From Candidatus Thiodiazotropha sp. CDECU1 (lineage in GTDB: Bacteria > Pseudomonadota > Gammaproteobacteria > Chromatiales > Chromatiaceae): 64,000 nt of DNA. The position numbers and the translations under genes were made by a program. The DNA is taken from positions 1,240,001 through 1,304,000 of the forward strand of contig NZ_OY734020.1 in assembly GCF_963455295.1 (NCBI RefSeq). The letters run 5' to 3'. The notes beneath the pieces were generated by a model that saw only the letters and a list, made by a program, of their open reading frames with translations, was not told the DNA's origin and did not search any database. Shown here piece by piece: positions 25,039-32,871 of this stretch; position 1 is the stretch's first letter; the number at the start of each line of letters is the position of its first letter.

Positions 25039-26108
25039 GCGGTATCGAGGTCAGGCTGAAGCACCGCATGGGTGATTTCGAGCTGGATGTGGCCTTCACC
25101 GCACCGGCTCAGGGTGTCACGGCCCTGTTCGGTAGCTCCGGTTCGGGCAAGACCAGTGTCCTGCGTGCTGTGGCCGGTCTCGAACGTACCCAACAGGGAC
25201 TGATCAGGGTCAATGGCGAGGTATGGCAGGACCCGGACCACTTCCTGCCAATTCACCGCCGTCCCATCGGTTACGTTTTCCAGGAGGCGAGTCTCTTTCC
25301 CCATCTCTCGGTGCAGGACAATATGGAATACGGTATGCGCCGGGTCCCCGCAGCAGAGCGACAGATTCCCTTTCAGGATGTGGTGGAGCTGCTCGGTATT
25401 TCAGCCCTTTTAAAAAGGGCGACCCCCCGGTTATCCGGTGGTGAGCGCCAGCGGGTCGCCATCGCCCGCGCCCTGCTCACGAGTCCGCGTCTGTTGCTGA
25501 TGGACGAGCCCCTCTCGGCCCTCGACCATGCGGCCAAGCAGGTAATCCTCCCCTATCTGGAACGGCTCCACGACGAGTTCGCCATCCCCTCCCTGTATGT
25601 CTCCCACGACCCCAACGAGGTGGCCAGGTTGGCCGACCATATGGTGGTGTTGGAGCAGGGACGTGTCGCGGCCCAGGGGGAGGCTGCACCCCTATTGACC
25701 CGGCTCGACCTTCCCCTGGCCGGCTATGACGACGCCTCCGCACTGCTGGAGGGCTATGTCAGCTCCCATGACCACAGCTACCACCTGACCTGGATCTCCC
25801 TGCAGGGCAACCGGGTCGCCGTACCCCGAGAGGATCTGCCGGTGGGCCGGCATGCCCGGGTACAGATCCAGGCCCGGGATGTGAGCCTCTCCATCCGCGC
25901 CCACGCCGATACCAGCATCCTCAACATCCTTCCGGTACGGGTTATCGATACCCGGGAAATCAGCCGCACCCAGGTATTAGTGCGGCTGCAACTGGAGGAT
26001 AACCAGACCCTGCTGTCGCGCATCACCCGTCGCTCAGCCATGGGTATGGGGATTCACGAGGGAATGCAGCTTTATGCCCAGGTCAAGAGTGTGGCATTGT
26101 TGTCATGA
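25035..26108 (+). CDS. modC: Molybdate ABC transporter ATPase
   Basis: A 357-residue ABC ATPase with Walker [11 protein letters not shown]-loop [10 protein letters not shown], signature [15 protein letters not shown], Walker [13 protein letters not shown] and a C-terminal TOBE/MOP-like molybdate-binding domain (about 290-357). The start codon is a TTG overlapping the modB stop (TTGA). It powers molybdate import. No modE regulator is adjacent. Confidence 0.92.
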   Translation: MSGIEVRLKHRMGDFELDVAFTAPAQGVTALFGSSGSGKTSVLRAVAGLERTQQGLIRVNGEVWQDPDHFLPIHRRPIGYVFQEASLFPHLSVQDNMEYGMRRVPAAERQIPFQDVVELLGISALLKRATPRLSGGERQRVAIARALLTSPRLLLMDEPLSALDHAAKQVILPYLERLHDEFAIPSLYVSHDPNEVARLADHMVVLEQGRVAAQGEAAPLLTRLDLPLAGYDDASALLEGYVSSHDHSYHLTWISLQGNRVAVPREDLPVGRHARVQIQARDVSLSIRAHADTSILNILPVRVIDTREISRTQVLVRLQLEDNQTLLSRITRRSAMGMGIHEGMQLYAQVKSVALLS

Positions 26109-26184
26109 TTTGGATTTAGGAAACAGTACAAGTTACAGGTGTGAGTCTTGTGTGCATCAGTATATGAATTTGGGGTGGCCTGAC

Positions 26185-26649
26185 ATGAAACTTTATCTCG
26201 TACAGCATGCTGAGGCATGTACAAAGGAGATTGATCCTGATCGACCTCTAACCGAACAAGGTAAGCAGGATATTGATCGGCTTGCCGCGTTTCTCAAGCA
26301 GGCCGGTATTCAAGCTGACAGGGTGATACACAGTGGAAAGCTGCGTGCTGTTCAGACAGCGCAGCGCCTGTCCAATAAGATTGCCCATGGAATAGCGCTG
26401 GAAACGAGTACCTGTATTAAGCCAAACGACAATCCCAGAGCGTTTGACCTGCAGGGTGAGAATGGGCAAAAAGACACCCTGGTTGTTGGCCATCTTCCGT
26501 TCATGGCACAACTGGTATCGTATTTGGTTGCCGAGGATGAAGGTAGACTTGTCACTGCCTACCAGCCTGGTAGTGTGGTCTGCCTGGAGCGCATGAACGA
26601 TGCGCACTGGCAGATCAATTGGATGTTAAGGCCGGAACTATTGAGGTAG
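26185..26649 (+). CDS. SixA-like histidine phosphatase
   Basis: A 154-residue member of the histidine phosphatase superfamily. The first motif reads LVQHAEA, where most members have RHG; the Arg is replaced by Gln. The second His lies in VVGHLPFM. The conserved DPDRPLTEQG and SGKLRAVQTAQ segments are present. SixA removes phosphate from histidine phosphotransfer domains; the substrate here is unknown. ATG at 26185 is the only start that fits the fold. An upstream 37-codon extension is rejected. Confidence 0.85.
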   Translation: MKLYLVQHAEACTKEIDPDRPLTEQGKQDIDRLAAFLKQAGIQADRVIHSGKLRAVQTAQRLSNKIAHGIALETSTCIKPNDNPRAFDLQGENGQKDTLVVGHLPFMAQLVSYLVAEDEGRLVTAYQPGSVVCLERMNDAHWQINWMLRPELLR

Positions 26650-26710
26650 AGGTTTAGGGTGTCTGTTCAACTATACTGGTAAATTATCACAGCATTCTTT
26701 TCAGAATTTG

Positions 26711-27499
26711 ATGTCAGGCATTTTGTTCGATCTTGATGGTGTCTTTTATGTGGGTGACCGGGCCATCCCTGGAGGTGCCGAAACCCTGGCCTGGGTTCGG
26801 CGGCAGGAGATCCCCCACTGCTTTCTCACCAATACAACCTCCAAACCCCGAGATGCCTTGGTGGCCAAGCTGGAGGGTTTGGGACTCACCACTGATGCGG
26901 AACATATCCTTACGCCACCGGTCGCTGCCTGTCGATGGATTACGCAAAACCTGAACGGTCCTGTGGTTCTCTTTGTTCCAGCCGCCACCGAGGCCGAGTT
27001 CAGCCATCTGACCCTGGCGTACCGTAACACCCAACAACCGGTAGCCGCCGTGATTATCGGTGACTTGGGAGAGGCATGGGATTTCGCCACTCTCAATCAG
27101 GCCTTTCGCCTCCTGATGCAGCAACCTCCGCCACGTTTAATCGCCCTTGGCATGACACGCTACTGGCGCGCCCCTGACGGCCTGCGGCTCGATGTCGCTC
27201 CCTTTGTCCATGCGTTACAGCATGCCTGTGGGATTGAGCCCGTGGTTCTAGGTAAGCCCTCCGCAACCTTCTACCATAGTGCTCTTGAGATAATCGGCTG
27301 TATGCCAGAGCAGAGTGTGATGATCGGCGATGACATTCGCGGTGATGTGGCCGCAGCCCAGCAAGCCGGACTGCGAGCATTACTGGTCCACACCGGGAAG
27401 TTTCAGGACTCAGATTTGAGTGGTGATATCACACCTGACGGTCAACTCGCTTCAATCGCTGAACTGCCGGATTGGTGGGGTAGGGCGGTTCTGTCATAA
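26711..27499 (+). CDS. HAD-superfamily phosphatase, NagD/LHPP-like
   Basis: A 262-residue cytosolic HAD hydrolase of subclass IIA. Motif I is FDLDGVFYVG, motif II FLTNTTSKP, then GKPSATFY (Lys) and the GDDIRGDVAAAQQAG Mg-binding motif. It resembles NagD nucleotidases and LHPP-type phosphatases. Substrate unknown. ATG at 26711 with a TTG alternative three bases upstream. Confidence 0.88.
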   Translation: MSGILFDLDGVFYVGDRAIPGGAETLAWVRRQEIPHCFLTNTTSKPRDALVAKLEGLGLTTDAEHILTPPVAACRWITQNLNGPVVLFVPAATEAEFSHLTLAYRNTQQPVAAVIIGDLGEAWDFATLNQAFRLLMQQPPPRLIALGMTRYWRAPDGLRLDVAPFVHALQHACGIEPVVLGKPSATFYHSALEIIGCMPEQSVMIGDDIRGDVAAAQQAGLRALLVHTGKFQDSDLSGDITPDGQLASIAELPDWWGRAVLS

Positions 27500-27580
27500 C
27501 CCGTTATATAGTATATGAAGAGGTAAGCTGAAACATTTATTGATACCCCGAACGACCAGAGGAGAGCTCTGGTTAGTGTT

Positions 27581-27599
27581 GCAAATGATAATCATTCGT
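27581..27599. promoter_or_regulatory. Fur box upstream of porin-like gene
   Basis: GCAAATGATAATCATTCGT contains the perfect palindrome AATGAT-A-ATCATT and matches the 19-base Fur consensus at 14 positions. It lies about 170 bases before the outer-membrane protein gene, which is thus probably iron regulated. A CCAGAG/CTCTGG hairpin (27555-27573) precedes it. Confidence 0.75.
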
Positions 27600-27769
27600 A
27601 ATATTATCAGCTGCAACAATGTCGAGTAGCTGCTCCACCATGGTATGAGAAAGGTATGAACCTGGTGAATAGTATACCAGCGAGCGGTTTCTCCCTTTTA
27701 TGATAAGTGTCGGCCTGCCAGCAGACGCCAGCCAGCCTTAATGTTAATCCTGTATTGGAGTAATGAAAT

Positions 27770-29005
27770 ATGCAGAATTCAAGACTGACTGTGATCGGTT
27801 ACGATCGTGTGCCAATAAGAAACTTTATTCCTTTGCCGAGGGCTGGTCACACTCTTCAAGTTGGTGTTAAGCCATCAATCAGAAATCGTCGTTCAGCGTC
27901 GCAAACTGGCAGATATTTGCTATCAAGCAGGTACAGAAATAGCATGGCTGGGCTATGGCTGGGTGCAATATGCGTTTTCGCTTTTGTCAGTCCAGTGCAG
28001 TCCGAAGAGGGTGTTTTCGGCAACCTCAGGGTGGGCTTTATCCATGCCGAGGATGATGCCGGTGATGAAACGGACGGCTCCGCCATCGGCGGTAAGCTGG
28101 GTTATATCAGTCCGAGCTGGAAGGGATTGAGCGCGGGGGCGACCTTCTACACCACCGGTGAGTTGTTCGACGATGAAAACGGTGACTTCTTCTCCTCGGA
28201 AAACGGCAGTTACTCCATCCTCGGGGAGGCCTATGTACAGGGTGAACTGGGCAACACCCAGCTGCGTATCGGTCGCTTCGAACTGGATACGCCCCATGCG
28301 GACACCGATGATATCCGCATGGTGCCGAATACCTTTCAGGGCTTGTTGCTGAGTAATAGTGATATCGCCGGCACGACCCTCTACCTGACCCATCTCGACA
28401 AATGGGCCGGTGTGGACGCCGATATTCCGGAAAGTTTTGAGGAGATGAACGGCGACGACGGTGTGACCGTGGTTGGTGCCGTATACGAGGGTATCGAGCA
28501 ATTGACGGTGCAGGGCTGGTATTACCAGGGTAGTGATTTTGCCAAGCTGTTCTATCTGGATGGCATGTATGAAGCCGACGCCTTTAGTGTCGGTATACAG
28601 TTTGGCTCTCAATCGGATGATACAGACGACGATTCAGGGCCTGATGGTGATGTCTGGGGCATTACCGGGAGCTATAGCCTGGCGGATTTCACCATCACCG
28701 CTGCTTACAATGACGTATCGGGTAGCGTAACCAACGGTTTCGGTGGCGGTCCCTACTTCACCTCGGCTGATGACCATACCATTGACGGTGTGGAGGACCA
28801 GGAGGCAACCGCCTTGGGTGTCGAGTATGGGGGTGTGGCGGCGCTGGCCGTGGGCGTGTTGCATGTGGATTTCGACCAGGGTGCGAACGAGACCGACTAC
28901 TACGCGGTCTACGATGTGAATGAACAGTTGGGTCTGGAGCTGATCTATACCGATATGCACGAGGATGGGGATTTCATACGTCTGATGGCCAATTACGGCT
29001 TCTGA
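27770..29005 (+). CDS. Outer-membrane porin-like beta-barrel (Opr family), iron-regulated
   Basis: A protein of up to 411 residues ending in Phe (LMANYGF), as expected of an outer-membrane barrel, with many alternating strands and acidic loops (DGSAIGGKLGY, LRIGRFELDTP, VPNTFQGLLLSN). The segment RIGRFELDTP...VPNTFQG is typical of OprD/Opr-family selective porins. The signal peptide is internal to this frame (MAGLWLGAICVFAFVSPVQS, near residue 59), so the true start may be 27944; 27770 has a GGAG ribosome site but would give an unusual 58-residue leader. A Fur box lies upstream. Solute unknown. Confidence 0.78.
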   Translation: MQNSRLTVIGYDRVPIRNFIPLPRAGHTLQVGVKPSIRNRRSASQTGRYLLSSRYRNSMAGLWLGAICVFAFVSPVQSEEGVFGNLRVGFIHAEDDAGDETDGSAIGGKLGYISPSWKGLSAGATFYTTGELFDDENGDFFSSENGSYSILGEAYVQGELGNTQLRIGRFELDTPHADTDDIRMVPNTFQGLLLSNSDIAGTTLYLTHLDKWAGVDADIPESFEEMNGDDGVTVVGAVYEGIEQLTVQGWYYQGSDFAKLFYLDGMYEADAFSVGIQFGSQSDDTDDDSGPDGDVWGITGSYSLADFTITAAYNDVSGSVTNGFGGGPYFTSADDHTIDGVEDQEATALGVEYGGVAALAVGVLHVDFDQGANETDYYAVYDVNEQLGLELIYTDMHEDGDFIRLMANYGF

Positions 29006-29028
29006 CCTGGATCCCCGGCCATCCCTGC

Positions 29029-29400
29029 TCAAGGCATGACCGGTTGCTGGATCTGCTTATGTTCATGGGCTTCCGGCGGCGGCAGGGGTTTACCTTCGAT
29101 CACGGCAGTGACCGCGGTAAGGGGGTCCTCTTCACCGGTAAGAATGACCTCGACACCGGCGTCATTCAGGCGCCGGACGAAGCCCTGTCCGCTGCTGCCG
29201 GTGATCAGGTAGTCCATTTTGAAGATAGGGTGGTCATCCCCCCGGAACTCGTGCATGGACATCTGTTTGGGCAGATTGAGACGGGTGAGCTGGTGTATCT
29301 CTCCCGTTGTTTGGTCCTGTTCAAAAATCAGGAAGCGTCTGGTCTTGCCTGCATGCTGGGTGATGGTGCGGAAGTTTTGGCTGGTTACTGCAATTTTCAT
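29029..29400 (-). CDS. NifX/NifB-type (dinitrogenase FeMo-cofactor) family protein
   Basis: A 123-residue protein. MKIAVTSQNFRTITQHAGK, then FLIFEQD, and the YLITGSSGQGFVRRL-VEVILTGEED core match the NifX/NafY FeMo-co-binding fold. No nif genes are nearby, so it may bind another Fe-S or Mo cluster intermediate. The C-terminal tail is Pro/His/Gln-rich. It is convergent with the porin gene (24 bases apart). Confidence 0.82.
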   Translation of the reverse strand: MKIAVTSQNFRTITQHAGKTRRFLIFEQDQTTGEIHQLTRLNLPKQMSMHEFRGDDHPIFKMDYLITGSSGQGFVRRLNDAGVEVILTGEEDPLTAVTAVIEGKPLPPPEAHEHKQIQQPVMP

Positions 29401-29622
29401 AAACCTGGGATCCGGTGAGACCTCGAATATCTGGACATCCGGGAAGATGCTGACTGCGCATCAAGTAGCCGTTAACAGTTAACTTGTTACTATGCTGAAG
29501 CCTACTCTAGGCACGTCATGTCAGGCATTGAAAATGATCAATAGCTGTTTGGCGGATGGCACATATGGATAGCCCATCGGATAGGCTAATATTGATATTC
29601 CGAATATTGCTATGAGAACCAT

Positions 29623-30129
29623 ATGAGATTCATTCAAACCCGATTGCCGTGGCTGTTGCTGGCAATAAGCGCACTTCTCCTGGAGGCTGCGGCGCTCTAT
29701 TTTCAGTACGGCCTGGAGCTCGATCCCTGCGTCCTCTGTATCTACCAGCGGGCTGCGGTGATGGGTATCTTTTTCTCTGCGCTTATCGGTATGAGTGCTC
29801 CCCGCTCTATAGTTGCCAGAATGATCGGTTATGCCGGCTGGGGGTTGGCAGCCGGCTGGTGTCTCTATCTGGCGTTGGAACTCTCCGGTATGCAGTTGGG
29901 CATGGTTCAGCCATCCCTGAGTTGTGATGTGAATGCCAAGTTCCCAGCATGGCTCAAGCTCGACCAATGGCTACCGATGGTATTCCAGCCGACGGGTTTT
30001 TGTGGCGATATCCAGTGGCAGTTTCTCGGCTTGAGTATGCCGCTTTGGATGTTAATTATCATGCTGTTGCAACTGATTGTCCTGGGTGTGGTGCTGTCGA
30101 TTGAATTGCGTACCAAACTGAGCGGGTAA
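29623..30129 (+). CDS. dsbB: Disulfide bond formation protein DsbB
   Basis: A 168-residue inner-membrane protein with four helices. The quinone-linked CVLC pair (Cys36, Cys39) follows helix 1-2, and the second periplasmic loop carries PSLSCDV and GFCGD cysteines, as in DsbB. It reoxidises DsbA with quinone, supporting folding of secreted cysteine-rich proteins such as the cytochromes of this window. Stand-alone gene. Confidence 0.92.
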   Translation: MRFIQTRLPWLLLAISALLLEAAALYFQYGLELDPCVLCIYQRAAVMGIFFSALIGMSAPRSIVARMIGYAGWGLAAGWCLYLALELSGMQLGMVQPSLSCDVNAKFPAWLKLDQWLPMVFQPTGFCGDIQWQFLGLSMPLWMLIIMLLQLIVLGVVLSIELRTKLSG

Positions 30130-30277
30130 ATGACATTTCATACCCCGGGCAGGTATCTGCTATTTAACATGATCCGTAATCAATCCATGCCTGAGTCGAA
30201 GGTGATCATTGTTTCTTGCCTATACTTGATATCAGACAGGCCACTCTATCTGGCTGAGTATGAAGGCGAGTTGTTTT

Positions 30278-31225
30278 ATGAGCGAAAAACCGGTCACTAT
30301 CTATTTCGGTGAGGCCCTGGGAAATTATGGTTTTGGTGATGGGCATCCCTTTGGACCGGATCGCATTCAGGCCTTCTGGCAGGAGACCATCAAGCAGGGT
30401 TTGGACAAACGAGTATCTGTCGCTGCCCCGCAGCTATGCGGTGAGGCGCTGTTACTCCCATTCCATAGCCAGGCCTATGTCAATCGCGTCAAGGTCCAGT
30501 CTGAGAGTGGCCATGGCTATCTCGACGCCGGTGATACCCCAGCCTTTGAAGGTGTGTATGAGGCTGCCTGTGCGGTGGTTGGGTCGGTGTTGGACGGCAT
30601 GCAACGTATCCTTTCCGGCAGTCATCCCAAGGTGTTTGTTCCCATTGCCGGTCTGCACCACGCGCGGCGGGATTCAGCGGCAGGTTTCTGCGTCTTTAAC
30701 GATGCCGGGGTGTTGATCGAGAATTTGCGACTCAAGCATGCCATTCGTCGTATCGCCTATGTGGATATAGATGCCCACCATGGCGATGGCGTGTTTTACG
30801 CTTTTGAATCCGATCCGGATCTGATCTTTGCCGATATCCATGAGGATGGTCGCTATCTCTATCCGGGTACCGGGGCGGTCGAGGAGACAGGAAAAGGCGA
30901 GGCCAAGGGTACAAAGCTGAATGTCCCGTTGCCGCCTCTGGCCAACGATAACCATTTTCATCGGGTCTGGCCATCTGTTGAGTCATTCGTTCGTCAGGGC
31001 AAACCGGAATTGATCATACTTCAGGCAGGCGCAGACAGCATTCAGGGGGATCCGATTACCCATATGGCGTTCACCCCTGCGGTGCATGAATATGCAGCCA
31101 GTCGATTGAGCAAACTGGCGGATGAGTTCTGTAACGGTCGTTTTATTGCGCTTGGAGGAGGGGGTTATAACCGAACCAATTTGGCCCTGGGGTGGAATGG
31201 TGTCGTCAAGGCGATGTTGAATTAA
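30278..31225 (+). CDS. Histone-deacetylase-like amidohydrolase
   Basis: A 315-residue zinc hydrolase of the arginase/deacetylase fold. Active-site features are PIAGLHHARRDSAAGFC (catalytic His pair), the zinc ligands in DIDAHHGDGV and the later LQAGADSIQGDP; GGGGYN near the C terminus. It probably deacetylates polyamines or acyl-lysine. Start at 30278 (MSEKPVT) is preferred over an upstream ATG at 30260. It converges with, and overlaps by four bases, the broken antiporter. Confidence 0.9.
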   Translation: MSEKPVTIYFGEALGNYGFGDGHPFGPDRIQAFWQETIKQGLDKRVSVAAPQLCGEALLLPFHSQAYVNRVKVQSESGHGYLDAGDTPAFEGVYEAACAVVGSVLDGMQRILSGSHPKVFVPIAGLHHARRDSAAGFCVFNDAGVLIENLRLKHAIRRIAYVDIDAHHGDGVFYAFESDPDLIFADIHEDGRYLYPGTGAVEETGKGEAKGTKLNVPLPPLANDNHFHRVWPSVESFVRQGKPELIILQAGADSIQGDPITHMAFTPAVHEYAASRLSKLADEFCNGRFIALGGGGYNRTNLALGWNGVVKAMLN

Positions 31226-32057
31226 GTCTGTTGTGATTCTGCACCACTCATTTCGGCGCCGATTCTGGCGCCAAGCAACTTTCCAATAATGCGTGACAAT
31301 ATATATACGATGCCGATCATGCCGATTTCCATGACTGAGATAAATTCGAGAGAAGCACCGGCCAGCACAAAAAATATGCTCATAAAAGGCCATTCGATAT
31401 TTTCGATCTCATGAAACGGGTACTCATGGTGGCTGGCGAAGTTGGCAACCACTGATCCCATGACAATCGATGCCACTAGAAAAGAGACTTCCAGCAGTAG
31501 TGCAAGGCCACCGCATAAAAAAACCAGCCCGAGTGCTTCCATTAACATCGGTTGTCCCTTTCTGATTCTTCCGGTCAGATAGGCCGCTGGAAAACCCAGG
31601 CCAAGCCCCAGAAGCAATGCCCCGCCTATGTCCTTGATCACGAAGAAATAATGGAATGTTTCAGTGGTATTGCCGCTGAGCGCCATGACCACGGCTACGC
31701 CAATGCTGAATAGTATCAAGCCCCATACATCATCCAGGGCAACGATTGACAGTAACAGGTCGCTAAAGAATCCCTTGTCATCCGACTCAAGCACGATATC
31801 CAATGTTGCTGCGGGTGCCGTCGCCGAAGCGACGCACCCCAGCAGTATCGCTAACCCGGCAGGTACCCCAACCGCCATCAAACCGGTAATTACCACCAGT
31901 ACCGTTATGATCGCAGTACTGATGGATATCAAAAGTGTTTTTTCAGCAGCAACAGCGTGACGCGTGGCAAGAATGTGTGCCGCCCGATAGCGTCTGTAGC
32001 CAGGCCTGCGAGTAAAATCACGCCCAGTGTCAACAGAAACTCATATGTCTCGTACAT
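31222..32057 (-). pseudogene. Cation:proton antiporter (Kef/NhaP-like), broken by deletion and frameshift
   Basis: The N-terminal fragment MYETYEFLLTLGVILLAGLA through RHTFLPRVTLLL (32057 down to about 31945) is the first helix of a CPA-type antiporter. It ends at a stop at 31929. The next frame continues from about 31945 with SISTAIITVLVV and covers the rest (SATAPAATLDIV, SIVALDDVWGL). In intact relatives about 60 residues, including helix 2 and 3, lie between these parts, so an internal deletion with loss of frame is likely. A C-terminal product could start only at a TTG. It follows the Usp-like gene by 20 bases and probably belonged to that operon. A sequencing or assembly error cannot be excluded. 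Confidence 0.72.
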
Positions 32058-32076
32058 AGTTTGATCTATCCATCCG

Positions 32077-32871
32077 CTATTGGCGCACCAACACTGTGGG
32101 ATAGGGCAGACCCTCGAGTAACCGCCTGATGGTAGGTCCCTGTAGCAGTGAACTGTGCTCACTGATCATGAGTAAATCGCATGCGGCTCTCTTTAGCTGG
32201 GTAGCCAGGGTTGCGGGCTTGCTGTCTGTGAGAGGTACGACTGTGATGTGATTATCAGGGTCATGTTCAGTGAGGTAACTCTGCAGGGCTTGTTCCCAGG
32301 ATGGGTCTTCATCCGGAAATAGAAACAGGATCAACCTGATCTCGGGTTTCTGCAAAAGTTCGGTGATCGTTTTCAAAAGCTTTTGCCTGGATATGCCCGT
32401 ATCGAGAATAACCCCCAACTTCAATGGCTGAGATACCGGGGTGGTTTGTCTGGAGTGGATGGAGAAGCGGCGTGCGGCATGGATACCCTGACTTCCCATC
32501 AACAGCAACTCGGAGTCGCTCGCCAGTTGTTTCAGGTCGCTATCGTACTCACCGCGCCAGACGCGAAAACTCCAGCTCAATCCCGCACGCTTGGCCGAAT
32601 CCTCCAGGGCTTTGCGGGCTTGTTTTGCAATCGCACGCCACTCCTGGGTTAAGCGGGCAGGATCGAGACGTGCCTCATTGCGGCTATCCACCCGTAGTTC
32701 GCGCAGAAAGGGGAGGCCGGTGAGCCGGTATAGGGCATCGTCTTCAACGAATACGGCTTCTATCTCTACCTGCAGCAAAGAGGCAATGGTAGCTCCCAGC
32801 GACAACAGCTCCCGACTCTGGGATTTGTCCAGCAACACGACGGTAATACGACGACGGCCGGGCGAGTTCAC
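32077..32871 (-). CDS. Universal stress protein-like, two-domain
   Basis: A 264-residue soluble protein with a Usp-like alpha/beta pattern: ITVVLLDKSQSRELLSLG at the N terminus, SELLLMGSQGI at the end of the first domain and a second domain with LLMISEHSSLL and YPTVLVRQ at the C terminus. The classical ATP-binding GxxGx9GS motif is degenerate. The start is a GTG overlapping the stop of the Lon-like gene (GTGA) with AGGAG before it. Together with the protease and the antiporter remnant it forms a stress operon. Confidence 0.75.
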   Translation of the reverse strand: MNSPGRRRITVVLLDKSQSRELLSLGATIASLLQVEIEAVFVEDDALYRLTGLPFLRELRVDSRNEARLDPARLTQEWRAIAKQARKALEDSAKRAGLSWSFRVWRGEYDSDLKQLASDSELLLMGSQGIHAARRFSIHSRQTTPVSQPLKLGVILDTGISRQKLLKTITELLQKPEIRLILFLFPDEDPSWEQALQSYLTEHDPDNHITVVPLTDSKPATLATQLKRAACDLLMISEHSSLLQGPTIRRLLEGLPYPTVLVRQ

